Assembly: GCA_024291935.2 (NCBI GenBank)
Contig: CM044320.1
Span: 48,612,001 to 48,676,000, forward strand
Direction of reading: 5' to 3'
From: Okapia johnstoni
Lineage: Eukaryota > Chordata > Mammalia > Artiodactyla > Giraffidae
Length of the DNA: 64,000 nt
The notes below the pieces were generated by a model. The model was not told the origin of the DNA and searched no databases. It saw nothing but the letters and a program-made list of their open reading frames with translations. Both the position numbers and the translations under genes were made by a program. Below are positions 1-14,000 of the stretch, one piece after another; position 1 is the stretch's first letter, and each line of letters starts with the position of its first letter.

Positions 1-569
1 GGCAGTTAAACCAGTGGTTCATAGGATAGCACCCTGGGAAAATGTGCCATTATGTTTTGACTTTGCTCTTTTCAAGACAGCCCACACATTAAAAGGAGAA
101 GGAACCTACCCCCTCCACTACCTTGTATGGTTTATGGCTTCAACTTACTTCAGTTGAGCGAGCATGAATTCCAAGTTTGGTCGCAATTTGTCACCCAGAG
201 GATAGTCAAGAATGTATTTCAGAAAAACCTAGAAACAGAAATCACACAAGAGATTATTTGGAGCCTGTCTCCAGGAATCCTTTTTCCTGACCTGCTTTCT
301 GGGACACACTGGTAGGCTACAAATGGTAGGGTGATCAGTTAGGTGAAGTCCACCTCCTGAGTCAATAACTGTGCCTCTCCCCTCTCCTTCCACTTCACTT
401 CCTCAGGTCCTGCCTGGTGAAGAGTCAAGTCCTGGCCCACCATGAGCCTGGCTGTTTAGAGCTCCAAACCTCAGCTCACACTCTGGCAGCTCATCACTCT
501 GAAAAGAGGCTTTGGTGAACTGCATATGGACTGTGGTTCAACCCTGTATTTCCCCTGAAATAAGAATAG

Positions 570-800
570 CAATAATAGTGATAGTAATATTGATAATAAC
601 CATTGCATTTACTGAATACCTTCTGTGTGTCAAGCACGGGGTGAAGTGTTGCTCAGCTGGTTTTCATACTCCCTTAGGAAGTAGATATGACCCCTTTTAC
701 AGATGAAAAGAATGGAATGGGCACAAAAGCTAAGTAACTTGCTCAGGTGATAGTACCAGAATCCCATGCCTAGTGTATCTACATCCAAAGGCTCTCCTTT
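570..800 (-). repeat. MIR SINE remnant
   Basis: The order is recognisable: TTTACTGAATACCTTCTGTGTG, then CTTTTACAGATGAAAAGAA, then AGTAACTTGCTCAGG, which is a MIR core read in reverse. It is an old, diverged copy. Confidence 0.75.
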
Positions 801-1139
801 CAGAGCCTTCAAACTGCTGTATTATTCAGCTTCCTTTATTAATAATCTGTGAGAACTAAGCACACCATTAACCTTTCCAAAGCCTGTTTTTTCCTCAACC
901 ATAAAACTGTGGTACTGTTTCCTTTGAAGGAAAGTTACAAATAGAAGCTGTGTATGTGAAGTGCTGGGCGTGCAGCTAGTGCTTAATAAACAGCACCTGG
1001 CCCTCCTGCTTCCTAAATAAGTTAACTTTCTCTAAAGATAGCCTCAGCAGCCCAGGCCCTCCTTTAACTCTGAGTTCATATTTTCAATTCAGAACCTTCT
1101 ATTTCCTGGGTTGATATGTAGTCATATATCAGGACAGAT

Positions 1140-1455
1140 TTTTATGAAAACAAACCTGCTAATGTCATTCCTCTGCCTACTGATTTCAATGACTTTTTGT
1201 TCTTCTTAGAACAAAGCCCTAAATCTTTAACAAGACTACAAGGTCTTGCCATTTCTGGCACCCTCCCTCCTCATTCACCTTCGACAAGCTAAGCTCTTAC
1301 CCACCTCAAGGCTCATCTTCCAGCCTGCAAGGCTAAGCCTTATTCTTCCTTCAAATTCTGCTTACATGCCAATCCTCAGGAAAGCTTTCCCTCACTGTCC
1401 CACTAGGGTGGTCTTCCACTGTGTCATATGTTCTTCCATATTTTGTAGATTTTAA
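1140..1455 (+). repeat. L2-type LINE 3' region
   Basis: It has the L2 pattern of CAAAGCCCTAAATC, a track of CTCCTCATTCACCT type, then TTCAAATTCTGCTTACATG and TTTCCCTCACTGTCCCAC. The sequence is diverged and bounds are approximate. Confidence 0.65.
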
Positions 1456-1649
1456 GAAGCATAGTTTTCCACATTTTAACATATCAGACCGAAATTGAGA
1501 TATCTTACAATGAATGGCATCATACCACTATGTCAAAGTTTTTTTCTTTCTCTGAGGTATATAAGTAATGGTGTGTCTTTAAGTGATGAAATAGAAATAT
1601 GACTGTATTGTTTTCCTCATGGCACTTACAATGACTGTAATTAAATAAC

Positions 1650-1694
1650 CATTCATGGGATTTCTTTTTTTTTTTTTTCATTCATGGGATTTCT
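1650..1694 (-). repeat. Poly(T) tract with perfect 16-bp flanking duplication (tail-only retro-insertion scar)
   Basis: CATTCATGGGATTTCT occurs at 1650-1665 and again at 1679-1694, with 13 T between. This looks like target-primed insertion of little more than a poly(A) tail on the minus strand. Confidence 0.6.
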
Positions 1695-1963
1695 GCTTTG
1701 TGCGTGTCCACTATAGGACAGATAGGGACTCTGACTGGACCACCATATGGAAATCTTTCTTAAGGGCTATACTCAAAATGCTCCTTATACTGAAAAATGG
1801 CCCTGTACTTGGTATGTGAATGGGCTCCTGAGTCTCAGAATCAAGCCACAGCATGACACAAAGTCTTGAGAATTTAAGCAGTGTTGACATCTCTCTACCT
1901 AAAAACCAAACACAGAAGGCAGGGCCCAACCCTTGCCACGGAAAAAAACTTCTCTCCACAAAC

Positions 1964-2074
1964 CTGTCTGCACTGGACTCTGGCAGGTTCGCTTTGTGCA
2001 GAGATTGCCAGCTTGGATACTTTCCGCATGACATCATCAATTTCTGGGACCAACAACTTTCTTGATAAAATGGC
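1964..2074 (-). CDS. UTP20: UTP20 exon w39, most downstream exon in window (window residues 1753-1789)
   Basis: A 111-bp phase-0 exon encoding [20 protein letters not shown] then [17 protein letters not shown]. The acceptor is CATTTTAG-like (TTTTAG), the donor CAG|GTTTGT, with T at +3. The next exon would begin VFLKYIL in the family; I do not see it in 1-1963, so the rest of the C-terminal part lies outside. Confidence 0.95.
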
Positions 2075-5000
2075 CTAAAACACAAAACGAGAAGACATAC
2101 TCATCTCATGTTTCACTGCAAATGGCCTCTTTTTTACTAAGCCTACCTGATGTTCAAGTAGCCTCAGGCAGTTTTCAAACATAAGGAAAGTATCTCCAAA
2201 TGAAAAAGAACATAAACTTAGAAAAATGGTTAAAACGGTCAATTTTATGAAAAGAACAAGTACCTGCCTTTGTACAGAATTCCCTGAAGTTTAATATAGA
2301 GCTCACATTCAAACATTTTAGTAAGTAGATATGTTAGCTTATAATTAATCAACCAAAAAATAATAATCTTTATAAGAACTATCTACAGCTAGTCAGAGCA
2401 CCATGTTCCATGTAATTCTAAATATCTGACATGAGGCTTGTATACTGTACAACCAAACATCTGGTGATGCCATACCTTCAGAAGACCAAATGCAGTGGCT
2501 TGTCTTGTAGTGTCATAGATGTCTTCCTCAGCATATGCCAGTAGAACTTGAAGCTGCTTTTGAGTTATCTGGTACGACTTTACTTTCTTCACAAGTATGG
2601 TCACACACTGCAAGTCAACAATAGTGAGGTTAACAGAGCATCTCACAGACCAGCATCCAGTGGAATGATAAGGACTCAATACAACAGCAATGTTTTTTCA
2701 CACAGTATACTAACACTCTGGCCTTACCAAATTAATCTGGAAGAAATTCTGACCAAGACCATAAAGGATGAGGAGGAACATTGACTATGTTGCTAGTCCT
2801 GGTCCCAGCTTTTTCTAAGTGCAAGTAAAAACACCTCACCTTGAAACAATTTACCACCAGGTGGAAGTTCTGGCCCCTGGCAGCCCCGAGTTTTGCATAG
2901 TCCTTCAGCAAAAGGAAAAGGTGTTTTGTCAGCTGCTCTGCTTCTGTTTCTATAGATGGCAGGGGGAACCTCAAGATCCAGATCAGGCATTGCAAAGCAC
3001 CTGTGATCACCTGAAAAACAGAAAAAAACAATCAACTGATGAAGTGACCAAACTCAATAATCCAGCACCCGAGGCTGTGTAGACTCCAGGCAATCGAGTT
3101 GAAGGAATGAAGTGCTCTGCCAGTCTACTCAGGAAGCACTACGCCCGAAGTGTAAGAATAAGATAAGCAAGTTTCCTCTTTCCTGTTGGAGAAGCACTTA
3201 CTGCTTCTCCACACAATGGAAGGTATAGCCCAAGCAAGTGAGAAAAGGTGGTCACTTACCACATTCTTAACCTACTATGTGTAAATGATTAGATGGGCTG
3301 GCTAATTTTAACATTTCTTTTTTTTTTTTTTTTTGCAAATCACATTATAAATGCCTTTCCAATTTTCTAGAATGGTTCTTTCATGTAATCCATTCTTATT
3401 GAGCTTATATTATGTCACAAGACACTCTACAGAGTGTTAGAAATATGACAACAAAAAGGATGCCATTCTGCCATTTAAAGAGCAGATAGGTGACTCAGAA
3501 ATTAAGCATGGGAATTATGACCTATAATTTGATATAGTTATGTGCAGCGCCAAAGATACAAGAAATGTGCTGGGATCAAGTGACTACAAAAGGATCCCTG
3601 AGCCTTTGAGATTATCTAGATCAGCTGGTTCACTTGGCTCCGCTCTACCCAATAGATGCCTACACTCTTGATTGCTGGAATGGCCTTATTGGTCTGGATC
3701 AGATGAAGACAGAGAAAAGAGCTTAGGAGTCAGAAAAACCAGGGCTTCAATCCCAGTTCTGCAGCTTATTACCTGTTTGACTGCAGAGATGTTCCTTTAC
3801 CTCTTGGCACCTTTACTGTAAAACAGGCCAACTGACGAGGTTGGCAAGGTGTGGGCTTTGCAGTCTGACAGACTGAGGCTCACATCCTAGATCTGTCATA
3901 CAGGCAAGTCACTTAGCTAAAGGCCTGGATTTCTCATCTCTGAAGTAGAAGTATTAATAATATATGCTTCATGGGCTGTTATGAGGAATCACGGCAGTGA
4001 GCAGTAGTGACAAAGAGAAGGAGATGATCATCGCCATGGGGACAGCACCACTTACCCTCAGGAAGTTGTGAGGATCAAATGAAACAACTAATGTACCTAG
4101 AAGGGCTGTTTTTTTTTTTTTGGCCTCACTGAGTGGCATGCGGACCTTCCCAACCAGGGATTGAACCTGTGACCCTTGCATTGGAAGCACGGGGTCTTAA
4201 CCACTGAACCACCAGGGAAGTGCCTTAGAAGGGCTTTTATAATTATTAAGGGCTCTCCATTATTATTACGGAGAAGGCAATGGCACCCCACTCCAGAACT
4301 CTTGCCTGGACAATCCCATGGACGGAGGAGCCTGGCAGGCTGCAGTCCATGGGGTCTCGAAGAGTCGGACATGACTGAGCGACTTCACTTTCACTTTTCA
4401 CTTTCATGCATTGGAGAAGGAAATGGCAACCCACTCCAGTGTTCTTGCCTGGAGAATCCCAGGGATGGGGGAGCTTGGTGGGCTGCCGTCTATGGGGTCG
4501 CACAGAGTCAGACATGACTGAAGCGACTTAGCAGCAGCAGCATTATTATTAACTTGCTGTTAAGGGAGCAATTTAATGCAGGGAACAGAGGTGGTTCATG
4601 TTGTTGTAAATCTCTTTAAAAACTCAATCACCTTGTGAAGCACGAGGCTAGAAATAAGTTTTAGGTATTCTGCATGACACAGGTCCTGTGAAGCAACAGA
4701 TGCTCACCTTCACATCCATGGAACCCAAGCAGTCTATGAGGAGAGATACAAAAGGATCCAACATTTCTAGGACATGTTCACTTGAAGACTTGATCTTGGA
4801 GGTCTTCAGACTAATGTGCAACAGCTAGAAGTTTTAAAAAGATACTTCATGTCAGTTTGGCATACGAATGAGAAAAGGGAACCACCTGGGAGAGTCTCAG
4901 TAAATGGAGAAGGTGGGAGCTCATCATGCAGCTGAGATTCGGAGTTCATTTACCAAGTGGTTATTGCTCGTTATCTACTTTGATTCTATGCACTGGCCCA

Positions 5001-8000
5001 GTATGAAGGATGTGGCAATAAACCAAGATGGGCAGGGTCCTCGCCCTGATGGATCTTGGCCACGAAGACAGATTTTAGGGAATAATTCACTATAAAAGGA
5101 GGGTGCTTTGAGAGTTCTGTGGGGACCTGGGCAGAAGGAGGAAGAGATGGTGAGGTACTGGGGTGGGAAAAGTGTAGTGACTCTAGAGAACTGAAGAGAA
5201 ACCCTGCATCCAGCATGAGGCTATTCCCCTGTGGCCCAAATGAAAGACAGGGCTCTCTCCTGGGAAAATGGGAGCCAATGAAGGATGAAAAAAGTACATA
5301 CAATAAAATGATCAAATCTGTGTTTTCAAAACCTCACCATCTTTTAAAAAAATTTAGAGTAGTTCAGAGGTACAAACTCAAAGGCAAAGCAACAGTGAGA
5401 GCACTGTAAATATTACGTTAGAATCACTAATTCTGAGAAAGTTCTATCATCAGAGTAAGTAACAAATAGTAAATGGACCAATGCACCTTAAAACGAATTC
5501 CATAATTTATGGTAAAAAGCGTTTCCAGTGGAAATGAGCAGTACTGGAAACTCAGCAGAGGATTGAGAGGCACAGACTCACTGTGGGCAGCAAGTCTTAC
5601 TTAAGGTTAATTCTTACCCGAAGCCCAGACTCAATAAATATGTGCATGTTGGTTTTCTTGCTCACAACAGCTTTCTGTCCGCCTCGAACTGGAGTTGGGG
5701 GGAGCAGAAGACAGCTCTGGGGTGGCAGGCGTGGATCTGGTGCGGGGGTTGCTGGATTTCTGTCAATCAAATGGAATGAAAACCAGTGGAAACAAACACA
5801 TTGTATGCTGCATCCCCAGAAGCTACTGTGTCTCTTTCTGGTGGGGAGCGTCCAGCACCAAATAATGTGCTCTTTGCTGTGGGGTTTTTCTCCCTTAACC
5901 ACGAGACACAGAAGGGATGATCAGGTTGCTGATCAAAGTTTCTAGAGCCCCAGAAGCAGAGGTCAGAGTGGTGAATGCAGGTCTAAGTTAAAATGAACAG
6001 CAAGGAGACGGTCCCTTTGATTTCTGAAAGTAAATGCTAAGGAGTCTTTCTTAGAACACCCCAAAAGTAAAATCCAAAAGAAGTTTACAAATAAGGTATT
6101 TAAAAATCTTTGGAGGTCTAAGACTCTGTTTGGTCAGAACAAGAAGTATATATTTAAAATCTACCCTAACTTGGATTGAATAAATGTCTAAAAAGTGGTG
6201 TCAGAGAAATGTTGAAATAATTGGTTGCCTTCACAGCTACCTCATTAGGCAGAAAAATAATCTTGTGTTGACATGTATCACTTGGAAGGACCTCAGTCCA
6301 AACACTGCAAAATAGTACCATCTCACAGCTCAGATAAATATACCCCTTTTTTTTTCTTTTAGTAAAGCCAGTTATTAAATGAACCCACTTAAGATGCTGA
6401 GAACTGAATTGTTTATTTGAAGCAAGCATCTAAAGGATAGTTGTTTTTTTCAAACTTACTTTTCTTTCTGTGTTAACAGGGGGAGATTTTCGCTGACCAA
6501 ACCATAACTAAGCAACAGAATGGATTCTGCTGTCATTTCCTGGTTTACAAGTAGTCCTGCTATGATTCGGCGTAAGGTTTCATGAACTTTCCGGGCCAGT
6601 TTTAAATTTGTGGTATTTTGCAAGATCTAAAGGCAAACACAAATGCATGCTGAGGTGACAGAACTACATTTTGATTTGTTATAACAGTAGTTTTCTTTTA
6701 TATATTATTTTTAAAATATGTTTTTTCCTAATTAAAAAAGAAACATTCTTAATAAAATTTCAAATGTAAGTTTAACATAAAATCAAATTTACCCATGACC
6801 TCAACCCCAGAAATAATCACTGCCATTAGTGTTATGCCTCTGGAGTTTTGGGGCCTCCTCTGTGCTCTCTTTGTTGTTGAGGTCTGGGCACAGGGCTGGA
6901 GATAGGATGTGACACTTGGAAGATGCCAGCCTTCCAAGTGCATTAAATGGGGTGATTTACAGACAAGCACATACACATCAATACAATGCAGTCACTTCTC
7001 ACAGGAAACCATGCTAATGAAGACGTATGATGCCCAAGCCTCAGGGCTGGATATTAGGTATTGGGCCAAATCAGAGGAACTTAATGGGAGCTTAGCAGCA
7101 TCACCCCAAGAAAACCCTCAGCGTGTCACAGCTAGTCCTCTGCACAGGACACAGTATTAGTAACTTTCATTACTTTGGAGGGACTTGATAATTTACATGG
7201 AAAACGTGTGCTTTGTCGACTCTTTTTCATCTTAAAAACATATCTAACATTCTTAGATCAGGCTCAGATAAGCTAAATGTATTTTAGGAACAATTAGGGA
7301 GTGAATCTAGCATCAAAGCACATGGAATTAGCTAATTTATGTCATTAGATAGGGTTTTTTGCTCTAGGTTTAGTATGTAAAACTGTAATAAAGTGAATTA
7401 ATAATGTTTGTTGAATGTTCACCCCTGCAACAGGCACAGCGAGCACTCTGAAGGCAGGTAAATTATACAGTCCCTGCCCAATAGGAGGCAGAATGAAAAT
7501 GGAAAGAATGTGAGCTTTGAAATTCCAGCTTCAGAAAGATCTGGCATGAAATCCTGGCTTTTCTCCTTATTCATGTTTCTTTCTACCTTTTTGAGCCTGA
7601 ATTTTCTCATGTGTCAGATGGAAATACTGTCAATCTCAGGGATGGCTGTGCAAATTAGAAGACATACTGAAGCACAGTGCTAAGAACACAGTGATATATT
7701 CAATAAATGCCAGTTCTCGTCCTCTTGGCAATCTGGGAGCAGCAGTCTCATTCTAAAGGCTATTCTTAGTTACTGATGGGACTCAGCTGTGTAATTCACC
7801 TATAATTCAATTTTTGTTGCCTTTCCTTTTGCATTTCATAGTTTACATCTGACTCCTGGATCAGAATGCCCATCTCAGGGCTTCCAGGCCCATGGTACTG
7901 GTGTTCTTAGTACTAAAGTGAATCACGATGCTCAAGGCTCTTTTCAAGAACTCAAGATACTGAAAGGTGGTGATTCCCTATATTACACTCAAGTCCTTAC

Positions 8001-11000
8001 CTCTTTTAGTGGAAGGATAAGTTTTGTAACCTGATCTTTTCCTACAAACTTGCCCAAGATTTCATAAGAATCGAAACTCTTGCTTCTTCGAGCCTCCATG
8101 ACCTTGGAGAGGATCTGCTTTACTTCCTTCTCTTCAGCAACGGCACCAAACAACTCGTGGTTAAAAATCTTTGAAAGAAAAAAGCTAAATGGTAATTATG
8201 TACACTCAAGCAAGATATGCCAATATAAGCAGTCTCTGAAAATGCATGGTCTGTCCAAGTCAAGGAAAGCATATTGGACTGGATTAAATTTAGACAATAG
8301 AAATTTCTATTAGATTTCACTTTTTTCAATGTAGCTTAGAGACCAATTACAGAAACACTTCAAGGTTTATACCAATGGAAAACAAAAGAATACTACATAG
8401 ATGTACATATATAATTATATAATACACAAACAGGGACTTTTTTGATATTACCAAAAAGTAGCTTAATTTCCCTTTAAGAAAGAAAGTCTCATGATATTTG
8501 AAACTTAATTATCAAAATTAATGTATTTAAAAACGTAGTATCTAAACTTTTAACGTATGAACAAAAGATTGTGTGCCAAACTTAGTGTCTTTCTAATCCA
8601 CCCTCCAAATTACTGTATTATCCAATTTTAAAAGTTGAGTGTTATTAATTTTTCACTATTATACATACAGTTCTGGTGAATATACATTTGTACAAACTCC
8701 AGATCACACCTGATTATACCAACTCAGGACCTACAGCAGGGCACCCATCTCATGTCACTTGAATCTTCGCTTTTTAAACCTCTGCCAGCCTAAGAGGTGA
8801 GATAGTACTTTATTTTCATGTTTCATGTTTATGTTTTATATTTATTAATATATGCTTATATGTTTGTTTAAGGCTATTATTGTGTCTTATTTTATGAAAT
8901 GATTTGTGTTCTTTGAACTCTTAAAAAATCAGAATTCCTTTCTCTAAATCTTACCTCAATCATTATATCCAAACAAGAGTCCAAACTCCCAACTTGTATC
9001 TTGTTGGTGAGGCCTTGCAGCAACATATAGACAGTGAAAGTCAGCACATGGACCTGAAGCAACATGTATGAGAAGAGCATAGATGGTCAGGAATACCATA
9101 GTAAGAAGAACAAGATCCAGGAGGACTGCAAAGGGTGCACTCTGATTATGTATCGGTCAGCATTGCAGGAAGCTTTGCTAAACTTATATCAGGGGTCTAA
9201 AGTCCTTTAGCCAAATGGTCACTTTGTAGAAAAGATGCTCAGAAACACATCACATGCACAGGGTCTATCACTGTGACTAAATCAGGCCAATCATCTATAA
9301 AGAAGAGCATGCATGCTAATTCGCTTCAGTCATGTCTGATTCTTCGTGACCCTATGGAGCCCACTGGGCTCCTCTGTCCATGGGATTCTCCTGGCAAGAA
9401 TACTGGAGTGGGTTGCCAGGCCCTCCTCTAGGGGATCTTCCCGACCCAGGGATTGAACCCCAGTCTCTAATGTCTCCATTGGCAGGAGGGTTCTTTACTA
9501 TTAGCGCCACCTGTGAAGTCCATAAACAACAGCAGAAATCTTGAACTTTTAAAAACCAACCTCTGAATTAAGGAGCCTACAATGAAGAAAACAAGTTTCT
9601 GCCCTTAACAGTGATCACACCTAGCATTCCTTAGAGCTTACTATGGGCTAGACACTGTATTACTACTCACATGTACTATATTGTTTAATCCTCACTCACT
9701 CTATCTACGGTGTAGGAGAAATATCATCAGTGCTTTCACTTAAGGAAGCTGACACAAAAAGGTCAAGCAACTTGCCCAAGGTTACAGGAACAGGAAGCGG
9801 TGAAGTCAGGATCTGAAAGCAGATGGTGCCAGAGTACACAACAGAGTATGTTCTCTACACTGCTTCCAGTGCTGTAAGTTATCCAGGTAAACAGGTAATG
9901 ACCATGTGCTAAGAAAATACACTTGGCTGTCAATATACAGATTGAATTTTAAAGGCATAATTTCATATATATCCACTTATGATCTTTAAGTACCTTTACA
10001 TATTTAAAGTGTTTACTGGGGACACTGGATGCATGGAACCACTACAGGGGAAGAACACCAGAGTGCAAGTACCACCAAACTTCCAGTGAGTTTACCCCTG
10101 TTTTCTATATGGCTATCCCCCAGCCAACGTGGAAATCATGCTAGGATTCAGAGAATTCTATGAGAAGTCCTGTGGCTTTAGGAATAGGAGAGAAAACTCA
10201 AGAATGTTCCAAGAGAATAAGGAAATCTTTTTTTTTTTTTCTTTCCTCCATTTCCTACACCCCAAGGATCCTGTGGTGGTGGTGGTGGCAGTGGCCTAGA
10301 CACGGGGGCTGCAGCAGCCACATCTCTGCAGGAAGACCTTCCTCTCCTTCAGTGTGACTGCAGTTTAGAAAGGGTGGGCCCACCAGCGGGGCTTTTCTCC
10401 TCTCCAACTAGCTACTGCCTGGCCTCTGTGTGGTTACAGCTGTGGGAAGTATGTGGCAAAGAAGGAGAAACAGAGCCCCAGCTTTGTAGCTGGAGATCTG
10501 AAACATGGAAAAATAAAGTGTTAACAAAGAATCAGAAGACAAAAGGAACTAAGGAAACTTGAGAAGTGAAAAGAAAAATAACTGAAATAAGAAAATTTAC
10601 TAGATGGGTCCAACAGCAGGATGGAGAGTAAAGAGGAAGGATCAATGAACTTGAATATGAATCAACAGAAATTATGTAATCTAAACAGAAAGGAAGAAGA
10701 CTGAAAAATAAATATGAACAGCACCATGAGGGATGGATGCTGCTGCTGCTTAGCCGCTTCAGTCGTGTCCAGCTCTGTGTGACCCCATGGACCGTAGCCT
10801 GCCAGGTTCCTCTGTTCATGGGAATTCTCAGGCAAGAGTACTAGAGTGGATTGCCATGCCCTTCTCCAGGGGATCTTCCTGCCCCAGGGATTGAATCTGG
10901 GTCTCCTGCATTGCAGGCAGAGTCTTTATCGCTGAGCCACCAGGGAAGCCTCCAGGGATGGATGGGACCCTTCAAAAAAGTCTAATATACAGTTTACTGA

Positions 11001-14000
11001 AGTCACAGAAGACAAGAAAGAGTGCAGCGCAGAAAAGTATTTGAAGAAATAACAGCTGAAAACTTTCCAAAGTGACCAAGGAGCTCAACAAACCTCAAAC
11101 AGGGTAAAACCAAAGAAATCTGCACTTACAATCCAACTGCTGAAAAAGTTTTTAAAGCTGCCAGAGAAAAATAACATGTTCCTCAGAGGGAAAAAATAAT
11201 TTGTCAGAAAGGCCAGAAGTGGCATGACATTTTTACAGTGCTGAAAAGAAAAGAAATAACTGTCAATGCACAAGTGTATGTCCTTCAGGAAAGAAGGTGA
11301 AACAAAGACAGACAAGGGAATGAAAACAAAGAGGGTCTGCTGCCACCACACGTGCTCTACATGCTTGCCTAGACCGAAGGGAACTGATACCAGGAAGAAA
11401 TCTGGAAATTCAGAAAAAGCAGTAGAAATGATAAATATCTGAGGATTAAAAACAAAAACTCTGTGCTGCACTCGTCTGCGGAGCATGCTTCTCTCTGAAT
11501 CTGAGTAAGTCTACTTCTTACCTATCAAAACAAAACAAAACAAAGCAAAACAACTCCAACACTGCCCGGTAAGTTTTCAACATATGGTGAAGCAATACAT
11601 AAACAACTATTAAACAAAGGAAGGGTGAAGGGGTCTGTATATTTACATTCCACTTGAAGTGGTAAAATATTGATTCTAAACAGATTATTAAAAATTAAGT
11701 ATGGTTATAGTAACCTAGAGCAACCACTCTACCAGGAGTATTGGCTGGTTACTTCAGAAAAACAAGCTGTAGTGTTTCTCAAACTTTAGATCACTTGGGG
11801 ATCTTTAAAAATGCAGATTGCATAGGTCAGGGCTAAGGTCCTGATTGTTCTCCTAACAAGTTCCCAGGTGCTACTGATGCCACATGTCCAAGGCCCACAC
11901 TTGGGAGCAGCAAGACAGCCAGGTAACTACTCAAAGAGCTCTGCATTCCACCTGGTGCTCTTACTAACTTTACAACATATATGTTTCAACTCAAACAAAT
12001 TTTTATTGTTCACATTTGTGGCGATACATTCAACAAGAATTTTATTAAGAACTCATGGAATACAAAACCTGATATCAAGTGATTTGAGAGAAAATCACAG
12101 GTTATGAAATTTAGGTCTATAAGATTCTTCCAAAAAATTAAAAAGGCTTTTTAAAAACTAGATTTTTTAAAAATATGTATTAGAAATTTTTTAATATTCT
12201 TGCCTGCACTCTTAGTAGATCAACTTTGCAGAAGATAGACCCAAAGTACCATGACTTAGTGTTTAAAGTGCAACTATTTGAACTCCAACCCAATTTGAAT
12301 ATAAAGTGCATGATGCAATTTACCTGATAGCCACGCACAAGCGTAGTCTGTAATTCTTTTAAAATATATTGTAGATAATTCACACCCAGATCCTCTATTA
12401 TTTTTGCGAGGGTGCTGCGTGCAATGTCTCTGATTTCCTGTGCTCTGTTCTTGAGGAGGGCACACACTTTCAGCAAAATACTAGAACATGAGTTGAAAAT
12501 CTAATTAGCAGAAACAAAAATACAAATATCCTTTTGTTTCTTAATTACTCATAATCCAAATTATTCCAGTTAGGATTCTAAATTATAGCAAACTGTGATA
12601 GTACTTCTCTTTCTAACAAAAAAGAAGAACCAATTTCTGATTTGTCACATAACATACCTTGGCAGATTAGTTTCCATAACTTCTCTTGGAAGGGACTGCA
12701 TTAGTTTAACCATGGCAAAAGCTAAAGGAACTCGAACCACTTCCTCATCATTCACAACCTTTGATTTTATGAGTTTGTGTTCTTCATCTCTTTTAGTCTG
12801 TAAAAACATAAATAAACTGAAACAAAAATAAATGGATTAGGGACCTATCAACACTGCAACCTTGCAGCTGAAAAATTATCTACTGGTATCAAAGTGATCA
12901 TGAAGAAGAATCATTACTCCCTTAGCTGCAGGAGAGGAATCTGAATATGAGGAGATAAGAGAAGGAAAGTGAAACGTGATATGTAGAAAAAAAGAAAATC
13001 CAAAAGCTGATGTCAACCCACGCAGTTAGGAGCCTCAGTCTGACACGGCCCCACAGACACCCAAGTTCACAAAGACCTGCTGAGTCCTAGACAGAATGAT
13101 TACCGTAGATGCCAGGCATTTATGGAGCCTGGGCAGGATGTCCCCAGTTATGGTTCCTTGGATATTGTTAATTGTTCTCTCCAATTCTTCCTTATTCCGA
13201 GGAAGGAAGGAGATGGACTTTATGATACACTCGGATTCCTTAGCTGCCGTCCCTTCATAATCAGGTGGGTCAGGGTTTTCTGGCTCTTCATTCTTGTCCG
13301 ACAAAGTCTTATTACATTCATCTTCCTTCTCGTCCTCATCCATATGCTCTAATTCCATGGCTTCGTGCTCTGGCAACTCTATCACTTCTGTGGTATCTAT
13401 GTTTAGTAAACAACAAAAGTCAACTTTAATAAGGAAACAACACTTGTGTTAAGTAGTCTTTTCTACCAACACCTAATAAAAAAATATCACCAACTACGAG
13501 GGCAACGATAAAGACTAAGGAAAGAGAAGTAAATGAGAGTGTTATGGCTCTTCACTTTCTTACAGTTTAGTCTAATGAGGAATAGAGACAAGTAAACTGA
13601 GAATTATAAAAAAGAGAGTGGAATAGCAAGTACAGGGTACTTGAGGAACACATGGGGAGGCTGGGAAAAAGGAGGGTTCTTAACCAAAAGAAAGCTTCCA
13701 AAGTACTGTGGTTCAGTTCAGTCGCTCAGTTGTGTGCTCAACTCTTTGCCACCCCACGGACTGCAGCACACCCAGGCTTCCCTGTCCAGCACCAACTCCC
13801 AGAGCCTACTCAAACTCAAGTCAGTGATGCCACCCAACCATTTCATCCTCTGTCATCCCCTTCTCCTCCCACCTTCAGTCTTTCTCAGCATCAGGGTCTT
13901 CAAACGAATCAGTTCTTCCCATCAGGTGGTCAAACTATTGGAGTTTCAGCATCAGCATCAGTCCTTCCAATGACTATTCAGGACTGAGCTCCTTTAGGAT

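Larger units (their letters stand above)
1..1963. other. UTP20 intron downstream of w39 (partial)
   Basis: It holds an antisense MIR near 570-800, a sense L2 3' region near 1140-1455 and a poly(T)-only insertion at 1650-1694. I recognise nothing coding here. Confidence 0.6.

Noticed and set aside
4176..4517. 113-codon plus-strand open frame
   Set aside because: It lies almost wholly inside the BOV-A2 SINE; BOV-A2 copies elsewhere in the window (25928-26173, 33741-34031, 41456-41800) give similar frames.
5583..5945. 120-codon plus-strand open frame
   Set aside because: It is the antisense shadow of UTP20 exon w35, which explains the sequence fully.
10740..10953. tRNA-like sequence (possible tRNA gene)
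   Set aside because: It is the tRNA-Glu-derived head of a Bov-tA SINE with a target-site duplication; the same holds for the other Bov-tA and CHR copies.
11085..11486. 133-codon minus-strand open frame rich in F and S
   Set aside because: It is antisense to an A-rich L1 fragment, which produces phenylalanine-rich open frames by composition.
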